DNA of 9,222 nt from PNAI01 sp964575715 (lineage in GTDB: Bacteria > Pseudomonadota > Alphaproteobacteria > Rhizobiales > Xanthobacteraceae), in contig CAZNSG010000170.1 in assembly GCA_964575715.1 (NCBI GenBank), positions 1-9,222 of the forward strand, written 5' to 3'. The position numbers and the translations under genes are program-made. Below, one piece after another: positions 1-6,150 of the stretch (position 1 is its first letter; every line of letters starts with the position of its first letter). The notes below the pieces were generated by a model, which saw nothing but the letters and a program-made list of their open reading frames with translations, made no database searches and had not been told where the DNA came from.

Positions 1-215
1 TCCGCGCATCAGAGCTTGATCACCGACGTCTCAAGGCTTCGCCCCCACCTTTGTACGATCATCGCATCAGCAAACTCCGGCGGAAATCGTCGGTGGCGGC
101 ACACCATGGCTAAAATGCTTGACGAAGGACATCAGAGCGTATCCCGGATGGTGCGGCAGCGAAATACGGGATCAAAAACGGTGTACTGTTCCGATGCAAC
201 CCGAGCGGGCTGCAC
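1..215. other. Gene-free left edge
   Basis: No gene can be supported here. The reading frame of the next gene stays open upstream of its ATG to a stop at 120-122, but it offers no ATG, GTG or TTG before 216. Either that gene starts at 216 or the sense-looking stretch at 123-215 is the eroded 5' part of a longer gene. A competing frame, open from 16 to 273, has no recognisable motif and overlaps the next gene. No clear promoter was found. Confidence 0.4.
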
Positions 216-548
216 ATGGCGCACAACATCAAGGAATCGGATTGGAAACTGTTCAGATCGCTGCACACTTTAGCGCTTGAGCGCTTCTGCCAACGCGTGC
301 TCGACGACATCGCGTCCGTCGGGTCCGGTGTCGGCAAGAGCGCCCACCAGCGCTATCTGGAGATTTACCGTCTGGTGCATGAGCGGGACAAGGAACTCGC
401 AAACGCGTTTAACGATGTGCACCGATCGACCGCAATCATGCGGCTCGGTATCATCGAGTCGCACGATCTCTTGACCCCGGAGGAATTGGCACAATTCAGC
501 CCGGACGTCCGCGGCGCGCTAGAATGGTTTCGTGCAGCAAGAGCGTAA
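216..548 (+). CDS. Small conserved-looking hypothetical protein
   Basis: This gene of 110 codons has no product I recognise. The protein is soluble, rich in charged residues and probably mostly helical. It has no signal peptide, membrane segment or cysteine cluster. The first half contains an amphipathic stretch (about residues 8-35, with SDWKLFRSLHTLALERFC), and the second half is acidic and ends in a short FRAARA tail. The composition is protein-like and the frame has no better competitor, which supports a real gene. The ATG at 216 is the only usual start in the frame after the stop at 120-122, but it has only a weak ribosome-binding site (a GAGCGGG-like stretch 200-206). It is 207 nt from the next forward gene, so an operon is possible but not shown. 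Function is unknown. Confidence 0.6.
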   Translation: MAHNIKESDWKLFRSLHTLALERFCQRVLDDIASVGSGVGKSAHQRYLEIYRLVHERDKELANAFNDVHRSTAIMRLGIIESHDLLTPEELAQFSPDVRGALEWFRAARA

Positions 549-755
549 CAAGCATTACCGGCATGCAGTGCGGCGAAATGCGGGCGAAGCGGGAACGCGG
601 ATTGATCCAGCACAAGGCACATGGCGCCGATGAGCGCAGCGTCATGCGCGCCTTCATCCAGCGATGGCGTCGAATCATGCTTTGCGCTATACCGCCCTTG
701 TCGCGCCGAAGCATTCCCCTTGCGATCGCATGAATCGCGCGAAGGACCAAAAGCC
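549..755. other. Spacer without a supported gene
   Basis: These 207 nt separate the two small forward genes. Open frames exist on both strands (for example 365-805 on the minus strand), but they overlap neighbouring genes, lack a convincing ribosome-binding site and have low-complexity, arginine- and cysteine-rich translations typical of shadow frames. The last part carries the ribosome-binding site of the next gene. No clear repeat or promoter was seen. Confidence 0.4.
741..746 (+). promoter_or_regulatory. Ribosome-binding site that sets the 756 start
   Basis: GAAGGA, 9 nt before the ATG at 756. The earlier starts in the same frame (from 621) lack a comparable site, so this one decides the start. 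Confidence 0.5.
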
Positions 756-1088
756 ATGGCCACGGAAGCAAAGAAATTGAACCGAATTCTGGTGATGAAA
801 ATCAAATTGCCAGCGCCGGAAGCCTTGCAATCGCTGTCCGTGATGATGAAAACCGCAACGCCGTTTTATCAAGCATTTGGCGACGGGAAGATGCGATTGC
901 TGCGCAATGTCGACAGCCCCACCGAGATCATTCAGATCGTCGAATACGAGGCCGAACAGAGCTTGGAACTCAACCGGCAGAGACTCGCGAGCGATCCCAT
1001 GATGCGAAATTTTGTGCAGGCCTGGCGCATGCTGTTTCCGGGCGGAATTGAAATCGATATTTATGAGGACGTGACCGGGAGTGCGTGA
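756..1088 (+). CDS. Small hypothetical protein, possible dimeric alpha-beta barrel fold
   Basis: The gene has 110 codons. The frame is open from 621, but the ATG at 756 is chosen because a GAAGGA ribosome-binding site (741-746) lies 9 nt upstream and because the protein changes there from low-complexity to ordered. The order of predicted elements is strand (RILVMKIKLP, residues 9-18), helix (EALQSLSVMMKTATPFYQAF), strand (KMRLLRNV), strand (EIIQIVEYEA), helix (about 72-93, ending in FVQAWRMLF) and strand (IEIDIYEDV). That beta-alpha-beta-beta-alpha-beta order is the plan of small ferredoxin-like or dimeric alpha-beta barrel proteins (ABM/NIPSNAP-like); this is inference from the pattern, not a family match. 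No catalytic residues can be named. It is followed by a palindromic repeat spacer and then the alcohol dehydrogenase on the same strand. Confidence 0.65.
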   Translation: MATEAKKLNRILVMKIKLPAPEALQSLSVMMKTATPFYQAFGDGKMRLLRNVDSPTEIIQIVEYEAEQSLELNRQRLASDPMMRNFVQAWRMLFPGGIEIDIYEDVTGSA

Positions 1089-1093
1089 GTGCG

Positions 1094-1256
1094 TAAGGTG
1101 GGCAAAGCCATCGGGTCGCGCGAAAAGCGCGCCTGAAGATAAACCCCGCGTGCCCACGCCGCAACAATTGCGTGATGTTCAGCAGAACTGGTGGGCTTCG
1201 CCATAGCGCGTCGAAGACGTGCGTAAACGCACTGATGGCTCAGCCCACCCTACACC
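1094..1256. repeat. Palindrome-rich intergenic repeat (GGTGGGC/GCCCACC type)
   Basis: The spacer before the alcohol dehydrogenase is filled by two nested inverted pairs. GGTGGGC at 1097-1103 faces GCCCAC at 1153-1158, and GGTGGGC at 1191-1197 faces GCCCACC at 1243-1249. Inside the second unit is a perfect palindrome, GTGCGT-AA-ACGCAC (1219-1232). A GCGC-GAAAA-GCGC hairpin lies near 1119-1131. Short elements with GGTGGGC...GCCCACC ends are common between genes in Bradyrhizobium-like genomes; identifying this as the same family is from memory. It could serve as an RNA-level terminator or processing site between the genes at 756 and 1283. Confidence 0.55.
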
Positions 1257-1282
1257 GCTAAGGTAAATGTTGGAGAAATGCA

Positions 1283-2392
1283 GTGGCAGAAAATGTTTTG
1301 GCGGCGGTGCGGGTGGGCCCGAGCAAGACCGAGATTCGCGAATATCCCATGCCGGATATTCCGGAAGACGCGGCGCTCTTGAAGATGGAGGTCGCCGGCA
1401 TCTGCGGCACCGACGTCAAGCTTTACAAGACACCGCCATCGAGCGCGCCGGTGATCATGGGCCACGAAAACATCGGCGTCATCGCCAAGGCTGGCGTTGA
1501 ATTCACCCGTCGCAAGGGATTTCGGGAAGGCGATCTGGTGTTCGTCGAGCATTACGTGATGTGCGGCAAGTGCGAGTGGTGCCACTTTGGCCAGTATCGT
1601 CACTGCGAGAACACCGACTGGCGCTACAACCCCGACGGTATCCGCTATGGCTACACGACCGCTGAGAAGGCGCCGCATCTGTGGGGCGGCTTCGCGCAAT
1701 ATGTCTTTCTGCCGTGGAACGCCGTTCTGCACCATGTGCCCAAGGGCGTGACGCCGGAATTGGCCGGGCTGGTGACTCCGATGGCAAATGGCGTCGAATG
1801 GTCGCTGTTCGAGGGCGGCGTGGGGTATGACTCTACGGTGCTGATCCAGGGCCCGGGGCAGCAGGGATTGTCGCAGACCGTGATCTGCAAGCAAGCTGGC
1901 GCTTCGCTCATCATCGTCACCGGTACATCGAAGGATGCCGCCCGCATGGCGGTCGCGAAAAAACTCGGGGCCGACCACGTGATCGACGTGCAGAAGGAAG
2001 ACCCGCTCGCGCGCATCAAGGAGATCACGGCTGGCCGGGGCGTGGACGTGGTGCTCGACTGCACCGCGGGTGCGGGAACCATGCCGATCCTGCTCGGCGT
2101 GGAAGCGCTCAAGCGCAAGGCCGGAACCATCGTGGTACAGGGCGAGATGGCGGAGTTTCCGAATTTCCCCATCGGCCGGGTGACGGTGAAATACATCACC
2201 ATCAAGAGCGCACGCGGACACAGCTACAAGGCGTGCGAGTTTGCGCTATCGCAACTTGCTTCGAAACGCTTTGCGTTGGAGCTGATCACCACGCACCGGT
2301 TTGGGCTCAAAGATGTGGATCTCGCTATCCGCTCGGTCGGCGGACAGGGTTTGCCGGATGTGATTCACGCCTCGCTGATGCCGTGGGAGTAG
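1283..2392 (+). CDS. Zinc-type alcohol dehydrogenase (medium-chain reductase family)
   Basis: NAD(P)-dependent oxidation of an alcohol, probably cytosolic, in the sorbitol/threonine dehydrogenase-like branch; substrate unknown. The 369-residue length is normal for the family. An N-terminal GroES-like domain carries the catalytic-zinc residues C41 (ICGTD) and H61-E62 (GHEN), and a structural-zinc set C94, C97, C100 and C108. The Rossmann fold has the nucleotide loop GPGQQG (190-195). The fourth catalytic-zinc position, usually acidic or cysteine in an E/D-P motif, appears to be threonine (T165 in VTPMANG). The second Rossmann strand ends without the usual acidic residue (IIVTGTS), which would suit NADP, though this is uncertain. 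The start is a GTG with GGAGA at 1272-1276, 6 nt upstream. It converges on the FAD gene and ends in MPWE, a tail that recurs in the scar at 4090-4176. Confidence 0.93.
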   Translation: MAENVLAAVRVGPSKTEIREYPMPDIPEDAALLKMEVAGICGTDVKLYKTPPSSAPVIMGHENIGVIAKAGVEFTRRKGFREGDLVFVEHYVMCGKCEWCHFGQYRHCENTDWRYNPDGIRYGYTTAEKAPHLWGGFAQYVFLPWNAVLHHVPKGVTPELAGLVTPMANGVEWSLFEGGVGYDSTVLIQGPGQQGLSQTVICKQAGASLIIVTGTSKDAARMAVAKKLGADHVIDVQKEDPLARIKEITAGRGVDVVLDCTAGAGTMPILLGVEALKRKAGTIVVQGEMAEFPNFPIGRVTVKYITIKSARGHSYKACEFALSQLASKRFALELITTHRFGLKDVDLAIRSVGGQGLPDVIHASLMPWE

Positions 2393-2420
2393 CGAGGGTG
2401 CGTTGAGCGATTTCCGAACT

Positions 2421-2505
2421 CCGTTCATTCCCGCGCAAGCGGGAATCCAGAAGTTCAATGCACGAAATCTCAGCTCTGGGTCCCCGCTTTCGCGGGGACG
2501 AGCGG
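2421..2505 (+). repeat. 85-nt double-hairpin REP-like element, copy 1
   Basis: Two perfect 8-bp hairpins are joined by a variable middle. The first is ATTCCCGC (2427-2434), loop GCAA, GCGGGAAT (2439-2446). The second is GTCCCCGC (2480-2487), loop TTTC, GCGGGGAC (2492-2499). The outer ends, CCGTTCATTCC and GACGAGCGG, are themselves nearly complementary, so the whole element can fold into one larger structure. An almost identical element of the same length lies at 8590-8674 in the opposite orientation. It sits between the convergent ADH and FAD genes and probably acts as a two-way terminator. Similar sequences are widespread between genes in alphaproteobacteria. Confidence 0.85.
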
Positions 2506-2549
2506 ATCGTTGAAATTCCACACGCACGGGATACGCAATAACCCGCTGC

Positions 2550-3980
2550 CTATGGCGAAGCCGCAACGCCGCGCGCCGCGCGAAGGAATGATATCGCCTC
2601 TACGCCAGCGATCCGCCCGTACACCAGCGCGCGCAGCACCGAAACCGCATTCGGCGCCGTGCCGTAGAAGTGCCCGGTGATCTCGCCAGCGGCATAGAGG
2701 CCGTGCAGCGGGCGGGTGGCCCCGAGCACCTCGGCGTTTTCATTGGTGGCGAGCCCGCCGAAGGTGTAGGCCACAGCGCCGATCAGCGGATAGGCCAGAT
2801 AAGGCGGCTCCACGATGGCACGCGCCCAGTTGGATTTCGGCGGCTGTAGACCGCTGGCGGCAAGGCCGTCGCAACGCGTCGCATCGAATAGGGCGGGATC
2901 GCCGGTGGCGGCTGCGTTATAGGCAGCCACGGTGGCGGCGAGATTTCTAGCATCGATCCCGGCCTTTGCTGCGAGCGCATCAAGCGTGCCGGCTTGCCAG
3001 GGCGGCACCTCGGAGCGAATGGCGCGCTCAAAGCCCGCAATCTCAAACAGCCGGCGGTCGAGGATGGCGTAGGCGATCGCGCCCGGCGCCGAGAAATGTA
3101 TGCGGCGCGAAAAATGCTCCCAGGTCTCGTGCACGAGGCCAGAGCCTTCGTCGAAGAAGCGCTTGCCGTCACGGTCGACCACGATGCCATAAGGATAGAC
3201 CAGCACCACCGGCGCGGAATATTGGCTTCGCGGATCGATCGGCTCGCAATGCATGCCGCTCCAGTCGCCCGACACATCTGCGCCAAGGGCCACCGCCATG
3301 CGGATGCCATCGCCGGTGGCAAAATGCGTGCCGGGTGAAATCAGCCGCATGCTCTCCGCACCGGCACCGAAATGTCGGCGCATCATCGCGCCATCGCCCG
3401 CAAAGCCGCCGGAGGCTATGATCACGGCGCCGGCCGGGATCGTCGCGGGTGCCCCGCCCTCCGGCGCGATTCTGACGCCGCGCAGTCTTCCGCCCACGCG
3501 GTCCAGCGCGTCCGCCGAGCTGCCGTAGCGGATGGTGACGCCCGCGTTGTGTGCGGCGCGCGCAAGTCCTCCAACGAGTGCCGGACCGCCGCCCACCGGC
3601 TGGATGCGCGGCGGGCCTTTGGCGAGGTAGTAGGTCGGCGAATGGAAGGCGATGCCGTGCGCGGCGATCCACGCAATTGTCGCGGGCGCCGCGGCCGCAA
3701 GGCGTGCGAAGTATTTCCTATCGCCCTTGCCTTCGGTCGCGGCTTCCATGTCGCGCTCGAAGCTCGGCTCGACGCGGTCGGGCGCGGCCATGCGCATATA
3801 AGACGGGCTCCAGCGCGTGTTGCCGCCGGCTTGGTCTTCGGAGGCCTTCTCCAGCACGGTGATGGTCACGCGCAAGGCGAGCCGGCGCGCTTCCCCGGCG
3901 GCCGCAAGCGCGGCGGAGAGGCCCGCCGCGCCATGGCCGATGACTACCAGATTGCTGGAAGGGTCGTTCACCGTCGCCAT
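2550..3980 (-). CDS. FAD-dependent oxidoreductase, fumarate reductase/tricarballylate dehydrogenase-like
   Basis: Flavoprotein of the FAD_binding_2 superfamily, which includes fumarate reductase, 3-ketosteroid dehydrogenases and tricarballylate dehydrogenase TcuA. Members move hydride across a C-C bond next to carboxylates or ketones. The 476-residue length fits TcuA-like single-domain members, with no haem or extra domain. Residues 15-20 are the dinucleotide loop GHGAAG, E44 ends the second strand (ribose binding), and GGNT (53-56) contacts the flavin. VIIASGGFAGD is the second FAD segment, and GLYAAGE (about 427-433) is the C-terminal FAD motif. The usual glycine/asparagine-rich segment after it is replaced by TAPNAVSVLRAL, so the substrate end may differ. 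No signal peptide is seen, so it is probably cytosolic. The ATG at 3980-3978 has no strong ribosome-binding site. It converges with the ADH and diverges from the scar/membrane gene. The substrate is not known. Confidence 0.9.
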   Translation of the reverse strand: MATVNDPSSNLVVIGHGAAGLSAALAAAGEARRLALRVTITVLEKASEDQAGGNTRWSPSYMRMAAPDRVEPSFERDMEAATEGKGDRKYFARLAAAAPATIAWIAAHGIAFHSPTYYLAKGPPRIQPVGGGPALVGGLARAAHNAGVTIRYGSSADALDRVGGRLRGVRIAPEGGAPATIPAGAVIIASGGFAGDGAMMRRHFGAGAESMRLISPGTHFATGDGIRMAVALGADVSGDWSGMHCEPIDPRSQYSAPVVLVYPYGIVVDRDGKRFFDEGSGLVHETWEHFSRRIHFSAPGAIAYAILDRRLFEIAGFERAIRSEVPPWQAGTLDALAAKAGIDARNLAATVAAYNAAATGDPALFDATRCDGLAASGLQPPKSNWARAIVEPPYLAYPLIGAVAYTFGGLATNENAEVLGATRPLHGLYAAGEITGHFYGTAPNAVSVLRALVYGRIAGVEAISFLRAARGVAASP

Positions 3981-4089
3981 CCGTGAGGCCAGCGTAGCTC
4001 AGATGGAGCTGCCGCGTCATCCAAGATCAAATCGCAGACAGTTCACGAGCGACTTGCCAGGCTGTATCCTCCAGGTTCAGAAACTGCAC
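3981..4089. other. Divergent spacer between FAD gene and PdxA-ADH scar
   Basis: About 110 nt, from which the FAD gene is read leftward and the scar/membrane gene rightward. It must hold the promoter of the FAD gene if that gene is transcribed alone, but I see no convincing -35/-10 pair or operator. Confidence 0.3.
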
Positions 4090-4176
4090 ATGTACAAGAC
4101 CATCATCGCCATTGCCACCGGCGACCCGGCCGGCATCGGGCCGGATGTGATCGCTTCGTCGATGCCGTGGGAATAG
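4090..4176 (+). pseudogene. Fusion scar: PdxA N-terminus joined to alcohol dehydrogenase C-terminus
   Basis: A 28-codon frame reads from an ATG to a TAG. Residues 1-19 (MYKTIIAIATGDPAGIGPD) match the start of the intact PdxA at 4907; over 51 nt (4093-4143) I count 46 identities. The remaining residues, VIASSMPWE, match the end of the alcohol dehydrogenase (VIHASLMPWE, 2355-2392); after one 3-nt gap about 33 of 37 positions agree. The two sources share GCCGGA at the join, so a deletion between a former pdxA copy and a downstream adh copy through microhomology is the simplest explanation. It has no clear ribosome-binding site, so it is probably not a working gene. The alternative, a chance resemblance at both ends, is unlikely. 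Confidence 0.85.
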
Positions 4177-4189
4177 GCTGCGACCCGTT

Positions 4190-4196
4190 GGGAGGT
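4190..4196 (+). promoter_or_regulatory. Ribosome-binding site that points to a TTG start
   Basis: GGGAGGT ends 6 nt before the TTG at 4203, in the frame of the membrane protein. The earlier in-frame GTG at 4167 lies inside the fusion scar and the TTG at 4188 overlaps this site, so 4203 is the preferred start. Confidence 0.55.
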
Positions 4197-4202
4197 CAGG
4201 AC

Positions 4203-4874
4203 TTGCTCATTCCAGCAAAGCTCGGGGCAGTGGCAGCGATTGCTGGCGTTGTCTTCTTTATGGCCGGCACGATGCTCCATCCCATGGGCGCCAATCCTGG
4301 CGATCCGGTCGCGGCGTTTTCGGAGTATGCCGCCGATCGTCATTGGGTTGCTTCTCACCTCAGCCAGTTCTTCGGGGTCGCATTCATGTTTGTCGGACTT
4401 GTCGCATTGGCCGATACCTTGCGGGATCAGACAATCGCATGGATGGCGCGGCTGGGTGTCTACATCGCCGTGGCCGCGCTCGCGGTGGCCGCGATGTTGC
4501 AAGCCATCGATGGCGTTGCGCTGAAGGTCATGGTCGATGGATGGGCGAGCGCCTCGATCGATCAAAAGCAGGCAAGCTATCTCGCAGCCCTTGCTGTGCG
4601 GCAAGTGGAAATCGGCACCGCCGCCTACATGGAGATTCTGTTCGGAGCCGCGGTATTTCTGTTAGCTTACGCGACCGCCAGAAGCGCCCGCTACCCGAGC
4701 TGGCTTGGTTGGCTTGGCGCAGCGGGAGGCATCGGCACGATCGCTAGCGGCTTGTTGACTGCATTCACCGGTTTTTCGACGACCACAATGAATGTCTCGA
4801 TGCCATTCGGTCTGATGGTCGCCGTATGGATGGTCTTGATTGGCGCTCTCATGTGGAAACAAGGCTCCGCATAG
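4203..4874 (+). CDS. Six-helix integral membrane protein of unknown function
   Basis: A hypothetical inner-membrane protein of 223 residues from a TTG start (235 if the GTG at 4167 is used). Six hydrophobic spans are visible, roughly 7-25, 52-71, 82-102, 137-158, 167-190 and 199-217. They are joined by short loops, one of which is a longer acidic stretch (HPMGANPGDPVAAFSEYAADRHW, split here by the turn at NPGD). No transporter signature, metal-binding cluster or enzyme motif was recognised. The pattern resembles small DUF4386-type membrane proteins, but that is only a suggestion. It lies between the PdxA-ADH scar and the intact pdxA. The stop is 32 nt before the pdxA start, so the two may be co-transcribed. 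Its content looks unrelated to the catabolic genes around it. Confidence 0.75.
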   Translation: MLIPAKLGAVAAIAGVVFFMAGTMLHPMGANPGDPVAAFSEYAADRHWVASHLSQFFGVAFMFVGLVALADTLRDQTIAWMARLGVYIAVAALAVAAMLQAIDGVALKVMVDGWASASIDQKQASYLAALAVRQVEIGTAAYMEILFGAAVFLLAYATARSARYPSWLGWLGAAGGIGTIASGLLTAFTGFSTTTMNVSMPFGLMVAVWMVLIGALMWKQGSA

Positions 4875-4906
4875 CCCACCCCTGGCAAGAAATTGGGCAG
4901 CTCATC

Positions 4907-5908
4907 ATGCCGCACGACAAGTCCATCATCGCCATCGCCACCGGCGATCCGGCCGGAATCGGGCCGGAGATCAGCATCAAGGCGGCGCGCGATCCCGCCG
5001 TGCGCGCAATGTGCCGTCCGATCGTGGTGAGCGATCCAGGCGTGATCGCGCGCCATGCCAAGGCTTGCGGGATCGATGTGAAAGTGCGCGCGGTGCAGCG
5101 TATTGCCGACGCCGACTGGTCGGGAGAACTGCTCAATGTGTTCAATTGCGCGGTGCCGGACGCAGACTCCATTGCGCTTGGCGCCAACAGCGCCGCGGCC
5201 GGGCGAGCCTCGATCGCGTTCGCGGGCGCGGCGATCAAGCTGGCGCTCGCGGGGGAAGCGGACGCCGTGGTGGCAGCGCCGCAAAATGAAACATCCATCG
5301 CGCTCGCCGGCATCAAATTCGACGGCCATCCCTCGTTCGTCGCGCGGCAAACCGGGACCGACGAGAACGACGTCTACATGATGCTGTGCTTCGGCGAAAC
5401 CAGGATCGTGCATGCCACGCTGCACCAGAGCGTGCGTGAGGCGATCGCGGCGATCACGCAAGAAAGAGTTTTGCGCGCAATCCGCGCCGCCGACCGCGCG
5501 CTGCGCAGGCTAGGGATCGAGGCGCCGAAGATTTGCGTGGGCGGGCTTAATCCGCATGCCGGCGAAGATGGGCTGTTCGGGCGGGAGGAAATCGAAATCA
5601 TCAGGCCTGCGATTGCGGCCGCCGTGGCGGACGGCATTTCGGCCGCAGGGCCAATTGGCGCCGATATCATGTTTGGGAAAAAAGGCTACGACGCGTTCAT
5701 CGTCATGCTGCACGATCAAGGTCACGTGGCGGCAAAAGTGCTTTCGCCGAACGCAATCGCGGCGATGACCATCGGCACGCCGATCCTGTTTTCTTCCGTC
5801 GCGCATGGCAGCGCACACGACATCGCAGGCCAAGGCATCGCCAATCCGGCGGCGATGATCGAGGCGATACTGCGGCTTGCGAAGGCCAAGACGACAAGGA
5901 ACGGTTAG
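4907..5908 (+). CDS. pdxA: PdxA-family NAD-dependent dehydrogenase (4-hydroxythreonine-4-phosphate dehydrogenase-like)
   Basis: Metal-dependent, NAD-linked oxidation (often with decarboxylation) of a beta-hydroxy acid. The family includes PdxA of vitamin B6 synthesis, PdxA2 of D-threonate/D-erythronate breakdown and TphB of terephthalate breakdown. The 333-residue length is normal. Visible motifs are TGDPAGIGPE (12-21), NPHAGE (H217) and LHDQGH (H269). H173, H217 and H269 have nearly the spacing of the three metal-binding histidines reported for E. coli PdxA. The substrate-side GHT motif reads GHP here (140-142). The frame is open from 4826, but the ATG at 4907 is chosen because the family begins at this point and upstream residues overlap the membrane gene; the ribosome-binding site is weak. 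Its setting among TctC, FAD and cupin genes favours a catabolic role over B6 synthesis, so the symbol denotes the family only. Confidence 0.92.
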   Translation: MPHDKSIIAIATGDPAGIGPEISIKAARDPAVRAMCRPIVVSDPGVIARHAKACGIDVKVRAVQRIADADWSGELLNVFNCAVPDADSIALGANSAAAGRASIAFAGAAIKLALAGEADAVVAAPQNETSIALAGIKFDGHPSFVARQTGTDENDVYMMLCFGETRIVHATLHQSVREAIAAITQERVLRAIRAADRALRRLGIEAPKICVGGLNPHAGEDGLFGREEIEIIRPAIAAAVADGISAAGPIGADIMFGKKGYDAFIVMLHDQGHVAAKVLSPNAIAAMTIGTPILFSSVAHGSAHDIAGQGIANPAAMIEAILRLAKAKTTRNG

Positions 5909-5938
5909 CGTGAGTCGATACGCGAGCAGCGAACTCAC

Positions 5939-6128
5939 TTCCCCCTCTCCCCTTGCGGGAGAGGGTGCCCGAAGCCGCCGTAGCGCAAGCGAAGGCGGCG
6001 AGGGCGGGTGAGGGGTTCGCGCGCCAAGCGCGCGCACGAAAATAATTCTAGCGAAGAAGACCCCTCACCCGGCTCGTGCTTCGCTCTCGCTCCGCACTCG
6101 ACACCCTCTCCCGCAAGGGGAGAGGGAA
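5939..6128. repeat. Long inverted repeat between convergent genes
   Basis: Two arms (5939-6015 and 6061-6128) are inverted copies of one repeat. Each contains a perfect 9-bp hairpin, CCCTCTCCC/GGGAGAGGG with a 5-nt loop (5943-5965 and 6104-6126). The arms' inner ends are GGGTGAGGGG (6006-6015) and CCCCTCACCC (6061-6070). The middle of each arm has diverged. The 45-nt core holds another perfect hairpin, GCGCGC-CAA-GCGCGC (6019-6033). In RNA either strand could fold into a large structure, so it is a likely two-way terminator for pdxA and the cupin operon. The CCCTCTCCC hairpin type is a familiar scattered repeat in proteobacterial genomes. Confidence 0.85.
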
Positions 6129-6150
6129 AGCAAGCGCCGCGAATGTTGGA

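Noticed and set aside
16..273. An 85-codon frame at the left edge
   Set aside because: No family match, an out-of-frame overlap with the gene at 216, and the translation loses protein-like character after residue 55.
365..805. A 146-codon minus-strand frame covering the 549-755 spacer
   Set aside because: It overlaps two better-supported forward genes, has no ribosome-binding site that I can find and no recognisable motif.
1250..2221. A 323-codon minus-strand frame opposite the ADH gene
   Set aside because: It is histidine- and arginine-rich and lies wholly antisense to a gene with intact ADH motifs.
2246..2566. A 106-codon minus-strand frame containing RPRESGDPE and IPACAGM
   Set aside because: Those residues are the translation of the 85-nt REP-like repeat, which is often annotated wrongly as protein.
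3372..3986. A 204-codon forward frame opposite the FAD gene
   Set aside because: Antisense shadow with an arginine/alanine-rich translation, while the minus-strand frame has the FAD motifs.
5939..6128. CRISPR-like repeats
   Set aside because: There are only two copies, inverted rather than direct, with no regular spacers.
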